Assembly: GCA_013399855.1 (NCBI GenBank)
Contig: VXAY01005675.1
Span: 162,096-226,095, forward strand
Reading direction: 5' to 3'
From: Oxyruncus cristatus
Taxonomy: Eukaryota > Chordata > Aves > Passeriformes > Cotingidae
Length of the DNA: 64,000 nucleotides
Part shown: positions 38,153-50,989 of the stretch, one piece after another
Position numbering within the stretch: position 1 is the stretch's first letter
Layout of the letters: each line of letters begins with the position of its first letter
Notes under the pieces: generated by a model
Told to the model about the DNA's origin: nothing
The model's input: the letters and a program-made list of their open reading frames with translations, nothing else
Database searches by the model: none
Program-made: the position numbers and the translations under genes

Positions 38153-41100
38153 ATTTGGGGAGTCTGGAAACCAGGGTCAGCCATTAGGTGGATCTAAAAT
38201 ATGTGTCATCTGCTTAGTGTTGTATCCCCTTACGCACTGTCTTTTCTCAGAAGGCCAGTCCCTCTGATATGTGAGATCAGAGGGAAACAGGAGACCCATC
38301 TGCAACCTGCTGATTAGCCAGTCATCAACAGATTATCTTGTACAAAGGGATGAGGGTAATGGGCTGAGGCGAGCTAAGTGCATATATGGTACATCAATGC
38401 CATGAAGATGGGAAAGTCCAGATGATGTGACTTCTGGGGAGGGCACCTTTAAACAGACAGAAAACTAAGGGTGGAATTGTTGTGTGAGTCACTCTGGAAT
38501 ACATGGCATTGATATAAAATCAGTGGGTTCAGCCTGGTCTTGTGGTTTCCCTTCTTTCTGGGCAGGGATCTGCAAAAGCCGGAGAAGCTGCTGGGTGTAC
38601 GGTATTTGCAACCGCTTTATTTTCTCTGGGCTAAAAATACTCTGCAAACTTTGGTTTTATTTTCCATTCCTAACAGCTGAGCCCTGGTCTGGAGGGAATG
38701 AATGTGTTATCCCACTGTGAAAATATCTAAACAGGTGGAAAGGACAAGGGAGGATAGAAAGAGAGGGTGGAAAGTCTGGTTTTAGACAGAAATCCTGTTT
38801 CCTTTCTAAAAACAGAGTGAAGGTCCTGAAGATTGTTTTAAAACTACAATTTGTTTTCACATTCTCATCTATTTGCTTAGAAAGAGCCTTGTGTTGGAAA
38901 ACACTGGGAGGAAAACAGTTACGGAGTTACTGTCAGAGGAAAGAGAAAATTGTGGGCACTGTGCTGCTCTTTCAGTCAGACCCAAGCTTTCTGCCAATAA
39001 ACTTCATTTTTCACCTGTAACTTCTGTTATGCCAGCTGGAGTCTCCATTCAGCTTTACCAAAGTGTTTTCTTTTATCTTCTTCTGAGAAAGCTCTTTATG
39101 AAAACTATCCTAGCTCTGATACAGGTCTGTCGAAGCATCTCACTGCTGACTGGTGGTGCTGCTCCTGTAGCCATCCCCATTGCCTCAGCACAGAAAAGCC
39201 TATCAAACAGGCTCAACTGTGCTAAATGTTTTCCATTTTTCAGTATGGAAATACTTTCCATTAAGAAGTGTGATCCTGCCTGGTAAGACTCTCTTCATCC
39301 AAATCCTGTCTGGATTGCAAGTAAGTCTGCAAAGGCAAGGGCTAATGTACTAATCCATTCTGGTACTGTATGTCTTTATAGGAGCTTTTTGAGAAAAGAA
39401 AAATAAGAATAAGAGTCTGGAGACTTGTACTATACAGAATGTAATCAATAAAGTTATTCAAAGTTTTACACAAAAGCACTCACACAGATCATTAGGGCAG
39501 AAACTTTAATCCACTGAGGTTTAGAAATGAGGAATTTCTTAAGTAGCACCTGAGATATTTTTTTTCCCCCTACAAGTCTGTAGGGCTTTGTGGATTGTAA
39601 ATCCTGTGAAAACACTTCTTTCAAATAAATATTGTAGAGGAAAAATAAAAAGAGGAGTAAAGGGAAACCAAGCTGAAATCTGATAAACAGCCCCAAGATT
39701 ACAGCCCTTTCAGGGGTCACTGACTATTGCCCCAAATTCTCTCCTAGGTGATGGAAATTAGTAAATAATCATAAACAGTGGGGAGGAAAAACGGTTTGTG
39801 AGGAGAACAAAGCCATGCTGTTTTTCATTGTTCCTACACCTGAGCCTTTGGGCAGGCTTTGAATTCCCTTAGACATTCCTCTTGCCATTCATCCTGTTCC
39901 TGCTCATCATCTAAACAAGGGCTACACATCCCCCCTGCCCTTACTGAGTGACAGGCTGAGGCAGTGGATTTGCTTTCCCTGTCCAGCAGCAGTTTTCTGT
40001 CTTTCAGCAGAGGTAGCTTGTCCAGAGGAAGGCCAAAGGGGCAAGCAGGAAAGGACAGACTCCATTCCTTCAGCAGGCAAGCCCAGCTTGGAGTGTGCTC
40101 TTATGGGCACTGAAACCGTCAGCTGGAATGCACCTGTGGCAGCCCTGTGGGCTGCTATCAGATTGGCAGCAGGGTGATGTGTTGGTCCACTAGCCCAGCC
40201 TCAGACTGTGCCTGCACAACCCTGCAGACATAGCCAGGTTAGGCATGAGCCCCACAGGTGCTTTCCAGCACTTGGCATCCTAGAGACGGGTACCAGGCTG
40301 AGGCAGTTCAATGACTGTCGCTGGTGTGCAGCTGTCTGACAGAATGCTCTTGGTCAAGGAGTTTGGCCTCAGAAAGGGCTTTCCTATGGGACAATGCATC
40401 TGACACCAGATATGGGCTGTCCTGGTGAGCTATGATTCCTTCCACATCTTCTTAGAAAGGAGTGAGATCAACAAAAAAGCAAAGGGATTGTGGGAGCTTT
40501 GCAAATGATAGCTTTGGGATAGCTGATATACTATACTCTTATAGCCCAGGCCATTAAATGTATCACCTGTGTGTTTATTGCACATATTTTATTTACAGTA
40601 ATGTTGGCATCAGACTGTAAGCTTATTTAAGTTGTCTGTATTATGCCTGCACAGTAGGCCTAGTGGAGCTGTGATGTATGGTCCTCCTCCTCCACCAGAA
40701 GATCTGTGGCCTCTGCAGAGTAAAGTTAGGTATCCTGCTTTTGTAGGGCAGTGGTTTGAAAGCTGCTTGGTGAGGCTGGGTGCATGATCTACAGCTGCCT
40801 TGGATAGCTATATTAGCCAAGGACTTGTATACTCATTAGTTTTATGTAAGACTAAGTTAATTTCAGGACTGCCAAAAGTTCATGGCTGGGAGTAGCTAAT
40901 CTGGGGTTGTTTGGGAGGCCATGTCTGCTTGAGTGTAAAGGAGAACATGTGAGGAAGCTCCACAGACTGGAGCAACAGCAAGTTGGCAAGTAAGTGTTGC
41001 TGCTTTCAGCAGGTTAATGGAGTTTGTTATGATTCATTCAGATTTTACAACACTAATAGGCATTAAATGGATTGAGAATAAAAATTAAAAAAAAAAAAGA

Positions 41101-42158
41101 ATAGGCAGAAGAACTGGTTGGGTCACCACCAACAGAAACATTTTGACTTCATCCTGATTACGTTTAAATATTGAAGATATTGTGATGCAGGTGCTGATGT
41201 TCAAGAGAGCATCCATGTATTGGAAGTCAAGGAAATGAGCAAAGCTTGGTATCACTATCAGCGAGTGGCTGAGGGGGCAGAATCGAAAAAGACAACTAAA
41301 GAACAAAAACACGAGGAGGGAAAAATGATTTTGCTGTCCGACTGCTAGTTTCAAGGTTAAAGAGAAAAGATGAAATCAAAGTGCCCATTAATTCAAACTA
41401 TTCAATCTAACTTAGTTTGCTAATGCTGCAAAACCACTCGTTCACTTTTATCTAAAATTGAAAAAGCGCAATTCAAAGCCTGTTCAAAGAGAATAATGAG
41501 ATAGCCTGAAAGACCATTACCTAAAACCCAGTTACAATTATATGTTATCTGTGTGGACTCAAGTTTTTATTAGCTTGCATTTGCCCTCCAGGGCATCAGA
41601 CAAAGGCCATCTATTTGTCAGGCTTTGGAGGAGTGCTAAAATCCAGCCGTTTTGGACAGGGTTGAGGGCAGGACTCCCATATCTCTCGCTGTGATTTCCT
41701 AGAGAGATGTAAGCATGCGTGACTTATGCAGTGACTTTACCCTGTGCATGCACTGCACCAGTGATTTGCAAATGCATGGCTAGATTTCTCTGGGGTTTGT
41801 AGATATCTCTATATGGGCTGTAGCAGTAGTTCTAACTTGGCTGTAAGACTTACAGTCTTACCCCATGCAAAGGACTAAAATGGTTTCTGTTTCAGCTGAG
41901 CAAGATTTCTGGACAAAAAGCTGGAATCAGACATGGGGGAAGCAGGAGGGGGAACTACTGTACCTCCTCTTGCTTAAATAACACTTGCTCCTGCAGGCTG
42001 GTGGCTGCCTGATAATCTTGTCTGAGTTGCTGTCAGAGTATGGCTTGTGTAGAGGTAGTGTAAATATGTTAAATTCAAGTAAGTTCATAATACGTTGGAC
42101 AGTTGGAAGTTGCTAATTCTTATTTTGCCCATGAGAAGCCCTGTCTCTCCCTCTGCAG
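38153..42158. other. Unique non-coding DNA
   Basis: No gene or repeat family is recognised over 4 kb. A 12-base A run lies near 41087. Open frames are up to 137 codons (about 38873-39286) with no motifs. Confidence 0.5.
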
Positions 42159-42324
42159 CTGTGATTTAGTAACAGAGTACTATTTTGCAGTCTCAGATGA
42201 CTCTTTTTTTGAGTACAAAATTAATTGCTTACATAACTCAGTTGAAATTAATGGACTGATTGATGCTGATGATTTGATTTTATTCTGTTTAACTGTTTTT
42301 GCCAAGACAGAAAAATGTGTCAAG
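42159..42324 (+). other. Candidate internal exon (166 bp)
   Basis: A strong acceptor (TGTCTCTCCCTCTGCAG) is followed by 166 bases and an AAG/GTATGT donor. One frame is open throughout for 55 codons, starting CDLVTEYYFAVSDDSFFEYK and ending TEKCVK, rich in acidic and hydrophobic residues. Entry is phase 2 and exit phase 0, compatible with 38011-38075 upstream and 44508-44579 downstream. No family is recognised. A second acceptor-like TTTTGCAG lies inside at about 42190. Confidence 0.22.
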
Positions 42325-44209
42325 GTATGTTTTATTGTGCTGTGGAGCATAAATGAAAGAGTTGATTGAACTGTTTTTTATGGAAAAAAAAAAAAAGGAT
42401 AATAATATCTTTTGTACCTTTACTGTCCTTGATTCTTTGTGGCCCTTACTGGCTTCAGTGGACTTTGGATCAGATAGTTACTAATTCCTCTCCAAATCTT
42501 TACACAAATGGCAATGGCAAGTTCACTGTGTGTGTGAATTCCTTAATCTTTGGGGAAAATTTTAAGTTTATGTTGTAAACCAGAGACCTAAGAGTAAGTT
42601 CTGAGGCTATTTCTGTCACCCCTATAAAATGACTATTTGTCAGCCATCCGATGTGTTTCCTCGCCAAACTACTAGTATGAGGAAAAGTAGGTTTGCGTGT
42701 GATGCTGTGTGTTATTTTGGTAGCCACTGGCAAAGGGTGACTTTTAACAGACACTTTTCTACAAAAAAACCCCATATAAGATGTACAGCAGAAGGTGATG
42801 GCTAAAGACAAAAGCAAAGAATACTAACGAGATGGAAAAGCTCATTCAATGTCTAGTGGTAACATACCACATATGAACAAGTTCAAGGTGCCCCTTATTT
42901 AAACTGTTTAGGACATGCAGGAGGGGAGCACAGGAGGAGATATAAATCTCTTTGTATGCTCTCTAAGACTTGAAAAGAGCTCTGGAAGGAGCTCCTTGCA
43001 AAAAAGATCTTAAGAAAAAAGGTGGAGAAGTAACTCCTCTAGTCTGGATTCAGATCCAGACAAAGCTTAAGGTCCGTGGTGAATAAAGACAACTTTTCTG
43101 GCAGGTGATATGGAATGGTGTCACTGTCCTGTCACCACGATGAACTGAAATCTCATGTGCTCTGGCTGATGGGATCAAATGAATGCTTCTTCCACCTGAT
43201 TGCAGCTTCTCTGAAAGTATCAAACCACAGTCTCTGGGGTGAATGCAGAATTTTGCTCATTATTATTACAGATTATTGTATTTCCTGTGCCAGTCGCTGG
43301 AAACCTGCCTGAAAAGACATAGATCCCCGTGGAGCAAGAGCCAGAACCTGGATCCCAAAATATCTATCAAAAGGCTGCATGATGGTAAGTCCTGGGTCAT
43401 TCTGAAGCACTCCTAAGCTATGACTGTTATTTTTCTCTGCTAAAAAACACTAAAAAACTCTGAGGAGGAACACAAATAACAGGGATGAAAGCCTAATCTT
43501 TGTCAGAGATCCAGACACTGACTGTATTGTAGTTTCAACAACAGTCATGTGTCTGATTTAAAATCAAGGAGGCAAATAAAATAGGAGCACTCAATGCAGT
43601 CATGAAAAACTGAGTTTTAACCCTTTTTCAGCCTAAGCAGTTGTAGCTTGGGGTGAATAGTGACCGTGTATTTTGTGAAGGAGGAGTTGTTTTTGGCTTT
43701 GTTTTAAAAAGACCATTCAGATCAGCTGAGTTTGAGCCAATGCTGAAACACAGAGCTGCCAAATTTATCATTGACCAGAAGATTTGTATGGGGCCAAAGG
43801 AGGTTGGTACAGAGAGATTAGAAGCAGATTATCAGCATGCTTTTAGCTTTATCTGTTTCTAGAAGCAAATAATTAGCCTCAGACAAAACCTCATCTTAAA
43901 ATAAGTTTTAAAAATTATTATTGTAAAAAGACTGATAAAAGTTATAGAAACTATTATTTCTGCCAGAAGAACATGGTTTCTGTAGCACTGCTTCATTTTT
44001 GCTAGGAAAAGCCAATTTCAAGAAACTCATTTAGTTCCTTATTTCAAATCCTCTCTGTAACATGCCTAAAGAAAGAGGGGGGGAAAAGAAGAGACAGTTC
44101 TGATGTCAGAAACCGGCTCATTTACCTTCTGGAGCTTTGTTACAGAACTGAGAAAATAGCTGGTAATGGCTTGTTTTTTTGTTTTTTTTTTAGATAAAGT
44201 GGCTTGATT
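42325..44209. other. Mostly unique non-coding DNA with one further exon-like unit
   Basis: Nothing is recognised except an exon-like unit at 43272-43384 (acceptor TTATTATTACAG, donor GATG/GTAAGT, 113 bp). Its open frame does not fit the phase of the neighbouring candidates: entered in phase 0 it stops after 16 codons. It could be an alternative last exon or a non-coding exon. Confidence 0.4.
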
Positions 44210-44460
44210 CACAAAGTTTTCTGCCTGGCACATGAGCGGACCGCAGCCGGCTGGCTCCTGGCAGGAGCGCTGCGAAGCGTGTGCTGTGTAGCCAGGGTTT
44301 ATTTCAACCCACATAGAGATTGTCACCCAGGCAAATAAGCATAATACAACTGGAAAATGGCGTTCATTTGTGCTTGTGCCATGTGTGGTCTTAAACGTGG
44401 GTCGCTGATAACTCGGCAAATGGAGGAAATGCCCACGGTTTGTCAGCAATATCCAGGTTT
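44210..44460. other. CpG-bearing complex segment, possible regulatory element
   Basis: About a dozen CpG dinucleotides occur in 250 bases, in a window where CpG is otherwise scarce. Composition is balanced, there is no repeat, and it sits directly upstream of the 44508 exon candidate. Such segments are often conserved enhancers or promoters in vertebrates, but conservation is not visible here. No TATA or initiator is claimed. Confidence 0.25.
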
Positions 44461-44507
44461 CCTTACGATCTCCATAATGGCCTGGTATCTGATGTCACCT
44501 CTTTCAG

Positions 44508-44579
44508 CTTAAACAGCTGTATGGAAAGCATGACAGGATTTTTGGCAACAATGGAGAAAAAGTGGATGATTTTATACTG
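44508..44579 (+). other. Candidate internal exon (72 bp, phase 0-0)
   Basis: The acceptor GTCACCTCTTTCAG and donor ATACTG/GTATGT bracket exactly 24 codons, reading LKQLYGKHDRIFGNNGEK and then VDDFIL. A downstream alternative donor (GG/GTAAGT at 44703) would give a 195-bp exon open in a different frame. In the 72-bp form it continues the frame of 38011-38075 plus 42159-42324, giving about 101 open codons. No family is recognised. Confidence 0.23.
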
Positions 44580-44702
44580 GTATGTTTACATGGATTACAG
44601 TGCAGATTCACGTAGTTTCCTCACACCCTGTTTTCCTTATGTTGCTTTGAAAGCCTCCATTAGAGAAATTAGAGAAATTAAGGACCTTTCTGGAGAGCAG
44701 GG

Positions 44703-47700
44703 GTAAGTCCTTTATTATATTTGAAAACTTATTTATTGGGAAAAAAAAAGTTTAAAATAAAATGTTGTCCCATATCTCAACACAGGCAAAGTGAGAAAGG
44801 CAGATGAGAAATGAAAACTCTGGACTAGATAGATACTACTGAGGATTTTTATAAGGCAAAACTTTGTGCTGCCGGTACTGATGAATAAGAAAGCAGACCT
44901 TTTCAGCTACATGATGGGCTTTTTTACCAAACTTGAAAACTGCTGACTGTGTTCAGCCTCCTTCTTTGCTGGGAAAGCATCTTGCCCATACTATGCCTCT
45001 AGCGCTGTTAAATTCTATTCTGCTTTTCTATTTGGGGTGTCCCCATCTGGAAATCTACATCTTCAGCTGAACACAAATCCCTAGCAGGCCAGATCAGAAG
45101 TTAAGACTGAGGTCTCCAGCATGTCTGTGCCAGGAGATCATCTCTGATCTTCCCCTTTTTAAGGAAGAGCTGACAAAACTACAGACCTTGCTGCAGGGTT
45201 AGGACTGGCAGGTGTGGATGGAAGCACCTCTGTCACAGGCGTGGCACCTCCAGGGCTTTTAATTTTCAACATGACAGTGTACCTTCCTGGCCCCTCTGGC
45301 AGCTAGGTTGCTCTTGGTGATTTAGGACTTAATCCAGTTCTTTCCTAGTTTTAAATACAGAAAAAATAGGATCAGTTGCTACCACGAAATCCAGGGCAAT
45401 GCTATACAGAAAAAGGACAGTCTTCTCAATAAAATGCAAATTAAACTCTAACTTCCCAAGTCATTGGATGAACAAGAAGCTGCATTTTTTCACCAGGGTG
45501 TCTTGATTTCTCTACTCATTGCCATTGCAACTCTGCTTCAGGGAGGATGGCAGTTCTGTGTGTGGTGTGAGATGAGGTAGGAACAAATGCATCAGCCCCT
45601 CCAGAAGTTCCCAGTGGAGGGTGACTGCTGGCCTGTCCAGGCAGCGACTTTGGGAAGCGCATGATGCTTGCTGGGATGGCAAGAGCTATCTTGCTGCCTC
45701 ACAGAGAGAGACCACTGCTGTGAGCTGTGTGGATGCTTGGTGTGAAAATAAAACTGCATTTCTTCATTCTGGTAAAAGTGTTTACAAACCTGTGCCCAAG
45801 TGGGGCAAAAAAAAAAAAAAAAAGAAAAAAATTGACACAAATGGGGCCGGTGTATGCCAAATATATGAGCTGTTCTAAAAGTACGATGTGTCATGGGCTC
45901 ATTATTCATCAATGCTTCATCACACTGAGTTTATGGTGGCATTAAAACTGGAGAAAAAAAAGACGTCATTTACATGAAATGCTGGAGACACTCCCTCCAC
46001 CCTTTGATTCCTTCAGTAAGCTGGAAGGAGTTTGTGTGCGCATGAGAAAGTGTTCTATACAATGCCGGCCTTTATTCTCTTCTTGAATTACTCATACTGT
46101 GCAGTATGTAGCAAAAAAAAAAAAAAAAAAAAAANTACAAGTGCACAGAAAGAGAGAAAAAAAAAAGAAAGAAAGAGAAAAAAGAAAAAAAAAGAAAAAA
46201 TGTTTGGGGCTTATTTTGCTCTTAAGAAATAACAGTGAAACGCTGAAGCCAAGCTCAAATGTGAGTGCCTGTGCTGATCACCTCTGGAGTTTATTTTTCT
46301 AGGAGTTTTTTTGAATGTTGGTATCTCTTTCTGTGCTTCATGCTGAATTTGCTACTTTCCTGTGTACACAGGACAACCAAAATTCCTTCCACCGCCCCCT
46401 AAGTCCTGACCTCAACAAAGGAATGACTGTTGTCCCACTGCACAAGGTTCTGCAGGCTATTAAACAACTGAGGTGGAAAGCACCAGCCTGACGAAAATAG
46501 CTGGCCTTGGGAAAGGAACTGGAAATTTGGGCCAGCATCAGTGTAAGGGATTGGGGCAAGGTGGAGAGCTTTGCATGAAAACCCAAATCCCATTGTAATG
46601 CAGCTGTCTAACAGAAGGCTTGAGAGTTCAATAGCTGAACTTCCCTCCCCAGGGCCTTTTTTTTTTTTTTTTTAAACCTTCTAGGTTTTCTCTCCTGACA
46701 AAACCAGGCATATTTTAAAATCTAAGCCTTGGCACAGAGCAAGGAGGAATATGGGAGGCTGAGTTCAGTGGCCTTCGAACGGGACATTGCTGCCTCACAG
46801 CCAGGGGAACACAGTTCAAAGAGGGGCACGAGATGGTTGGAAGGCCATGGAAGACAACACAGGAGTTGAACGCCTGTGCATTTACATCTTGTGCTGACGT
46901 CCACCATAAAGAATTCGGATGGGTGTGTTTTGACTGAGTTGTCTGGCCATCAGCTAAGGTTTTAAAATCATTTGACTGCTCATTTTGGTGGCCATTTAGT
47001 TTTTCAAAGTTAATTTCCTAGTACAGGCAAAACACCAGTTTTTTTTCTTAGTTGTTTCCCATTTTTTGCAAAGAGGGGATATTCAACTTTTACTACCTAC
47101 GGCATTATCCATCTAAGGATTCTTCAAGCCCAACATAACACAATAGACTGGACTGGCTCCAGAGGAGTTTGTTTAGTCCCATATATAATTATTACCTTGT
47201 AAACAGGATGCACCTTTAAGTTGTAATTTAAATATGATAAATGGGTTTTATTATCCCAGGACACAGTTATTACCTACTTAACAGGAAACACCTGCAACTT
47301 ATTGTTAAAATTAGAGATGGCTGAAAAATGGGGAAATAATTTTGTGGAACAAAAGAATAGAATTACTGAAGTTATTTCATTCTAAAAGGTTCAAATGTAT
47401 TCATGTAGGCAAAATTTTGTCATAATTTTTATTGAAATTATGTCTGTATATTCTCATTGGCAGAGACCCATTACGCTTTTCCACGGAGAACTAGTGTTTA
47501 GATAAAGGAAGGGTACTAAAAGGAAATTCAAAGCTATGTAAATTCAAAGTCTCATTGAAAAAATAATCAGAGGTTTTGTTTAATAAAAATGTAACAATTT
47601 GGGCAATTTGTGTATTAACAATTTTTGCTCCCTGTTTTCAACTGAAAAAAGAAAATGTCAAACTTTTCTGATCATTATTTTACTGGGAAGTGCTTTAAGC

Positions 47701-50303
47701 TCTTCTTTCTGCCCAAAGCTTTTCAGGCCATGTGCTTTGGTGGTGGCAGCTAAGCTGACACGAGAACTACTCACTCCTGGCCCTCAGCACTTGCCTCACC
47801 TGCTGGGAGTCGTTGTCCCCTCCACTCTGTGGCCAAACTGTGCCAGGAAAGATCTACTGCTTAAATGCTACAGCAACAGGTTCTCAGCCTTCATCACCGC
47901 AGCCTGACTGGCACCCTAAGTGCGGGTGGAGGAACTGGCTTCAACCCTGAGTCCTTGCTCTAAGCCTCATTCACACTCCCAGTTTGGAAGCTGCTCCATT
48001 TTCTGTCTTATCCATCATCTCAAACACTGTTCAGAGCAGGAAATCTTACAGGAGGAAAGGGTGAACAGGCAGATCATAAGTTTTTTTGCACAAGGCAGGG
48101 AAAAAAGACCCATGAAATGATGTGGGAGTCGGGACTCAGACAGTGAGGAAAGCAGTCTCAGCAGTGGGAGGAGGGAAGTTCACCGTAGAAGGTTTTAGGA
48201 CAGCCACAGCATATCGGTGAGAGGTCAAGAAGGGCGTATCAGCAGTGTAACTGCTGTACCAGCACTGTAGTCACTGCCTGAGGGGGCTTTCCCTGTAAAC
48301 TCAGGGCTGATGTGGGGTTTTTTTTGAAGTGTTTAATTTCAGAAAGTTCTAGAAAATCATTTGATGATTTTTACTTTATGGCTTTGAAACTGTTACTGTT
48401 TTACTGAATGCACTACTATCAATGTCACGAGAGCTGAAACAGACCCTTTCATATTAAAATCAGGAAGGGCAAAAAGATTTATTCCACTGTGCATGCTGGG
48501 TGAGAGGAGGGCATGGCATACCTTGTCTCAACATTAGTTTTAAATGTTGCTGCTACATCAATGTGCCATTGTCAGAAGTTTATCAGATGTACAACCACAC
48601 ATGCATATGTTTCAAATGACACCACTGAAAGACCTTACAGCGATGACATGAAACTATTTAATGAAAATAGTTTCCCAACTGTTGAAAAAAGGTGGCATTA
48701 GAATAAGGGACTATTACTAAATTAATTAGCATGGAAAATACATAATGGTATTTAATTGAACAGACCCTTAACCTGAATAGATTAGTGCAGAGGCAAACAG
48801 TTTACTTCTGGCTTTTTAGCAATATAACTTTTAGAGCTGCAAATTCTTGAATTTAATAATACTTTTTTCAGCAGGGAAATGGGACATAGTTGGAGAGCTA
48901 TTCCATGAAAAAACTTTTAAAATAATGGAATATGTCTGTAAGAGATAGTTTTGAAAGTCTGGGAGTCTCAGTAGACTTCAATAGGCCTGGATCACTTAAT
49001 CGTGGAACTGGAGTCACCAAGTCAGTAGGAGGCTTTACAAATTTTAACTGACATACACTGTCTACTCAATCTTCCTAGACTAGATTAGGAAGGGTATTTT
49101 GTAATTTTGGAACAGCGTATTTTGTGAATTCACTTTTCATGTAAAATATATCACAATAATTTAAAGCAGGGTGCTGTTTGGACAAAAACATTTCTCCTTT
49201 TTGCAACACTAACAGAAAGACAGAGATCAGAAAGCCAAGCTGACTGGAAACTGTGGTAAACAAAAAATCATATTGACTTATCGCCATCCTTTACTTCTGG
49301 ACATATTTAACTCGTCATTTCCCTTTAAATTCAGATTCACCTTCTAAATGTGCAAATGTGAATTGGCTTGTTACTCACTCATATTATAATTACTGGCTTT
49401 TTAGTTTTGCTACAACTAAACGGTGAATAAGAGAAGTGACTTGAAAACATGCTGCTTCTCTTTTCTCTGGTACCATCAGACTTTCCCATTGTGCATGCAT
49501 AAGTAGAAGAGAACATGACTGAGTAATCAAAATGAGTCACTTTCTATCTTTAGTGAAATAACTCTCTGTTCAGCATTCCCCTTTGCCAAGTAGCAGGCAG
49601 CGATTGCAAGTAGGTAATTGCACTGCTAACACATGCCAAGGCTCAGATAAGAACCAATCTGGGTACACACAGTGTATTAACAAATTCTCCAAGCACTGAC
49701 TCTGCAGAATAAGATTCAGCATTTTCATCCAAGATAATATGCTCTAATTAACCAGTGCATGGTACTTTACACTAAATACAGGACTTGAATAGAACTTTGG
49801 GAATGGGATAATGGAGGCTTATTAGGTTAATAAAGAATCATGTGTTCCAAGGCTGACTTAAAAACACAATTAGACTTCCTTTAAAATAGGCCAAAGTATT
49901 TCAGATTTAATCAGTTCCTGGAGGTTATTGAAATTATGAAGTAAGTTTGGCTATTGATAAGTGACATAATTTATGAAAATGCTCTAAAGAAATACCAGGA
50001 ATTTTGGTGGCTAAAAGCCCCCTTAAAACAGCCTCAGAGACTGGATGCTTTTTGTCCAGCATTTGGACAGAAAACATTTTTATTACGGAAGTGGGAACCA
50101 ATCTCTAATACTGTGTAAGATTTCTATAGCTATATAGGGAAGCTATATGTTATGCCATCTGGCTTCATTAAGATCATGTGTTGCTATTTCCTGGGGAGGC
50201 TTCCCCTCCAGGTCTTTGATGTGAATTTAGAAGCCATCCAAAATGAGTGGTGAGAAACCTTGAGCAAAGTAAAGAGTTGTAGTGTCTGTAATGGGATGAG
50301 GTT
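44703..50303. other. Unique non-coding DNA with homopolymer tracts
   Basis: No gene or repeat family is recognised over 5.6 kb. Low-complexity pieces are an A-rich run at 45807-45831, the A-rich block at 46112-46200 and a T run at 46657-46673. Open frames reach about 106 codons and have no motifs. Confidence 0.55.
46112..46200. repeat. A-rich low-complexity tract containing an N
   Basis: A run of 23 A ends in a single N at 46135, followed by further A-rich sequence with interspersed G. The N marks an unresolved base or a collapsed gap at the homopolymer. Lysine-rich frames read through it are artefacts. Confidence 0.9.
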
Positions 50304-50728
50304 CATAGAATCATAGAATATTCGGATTTGGAAGAGACATTAGGAGCATCAAGTACAACTCCTGGCCCTGTGCAGGACACACCAAGAATCTCACCATTTG
50401 CCCAAGAGAGTTCTTCAAACACTTCTTGAACTCAGACAGGCTTGAGTGGGGCTGTGACTACTTCCCTGGGGAGCCTGTTCCAGTGCTCAACCACCCTCTG
50501 GGGGAAAAACCTTTTCCTGATATCCAGCCTAAACCTCCCCTGAAATAGCTCCAGCTATTCCCTCAGGTCCTGTCACTGGTCATGAGAATGAAGAGCTCAG
50601 TGCCTGCCCCTCCACTACCCCTCAAGAGAATGTTGAAGACCACAATGAGGTCTCCCCTCAGTTTTCTCTTTTCCAGGCTGAACAAACCAAGTGAGCTCAG
50701 AAACTTCTCGTAAGACTTTCCCTACTGA
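50304..50728 (-). mobile_element. CR1 LINE, 3'-terminal fragment
   Basis: It begins with CATAGAATCATAGAATATTC, the inverted CR1 terminus, and continues through well-preserved CR1 3' sequence. Recognisable blocks include GGGGAGCCTGTTCCAGTGC, TCAACCACCCTCTGGGGG and AATGAGGTCTCCCCTCAG. About 425 bp are retained. It lies head to head with the next CR1 copy. Confidence 0.93.
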
Positions 50729-50989
50729 CCATTAAGGTAATGGTTTCTTACAAAATCCTTTCACAGCACTTCTTTCCCACCAAACCTTGGGAAAATTACA
50801 TAGTTTTTTCATAGAGTTCCATGGGCCAGTTTTGGATCCAGTCTACAACTTTGAATATCTTAAGTGGTCCATTATCTGTGAAGCACTGCTACACTGCTCG
50901 CCCTACTGGCCTATCCTTAAGTCCATGTGGCATCTACATCCGTGGGGTGGCTTTAGGTGGCCGCAGATGTTGGGAGGCAGATATCCACA

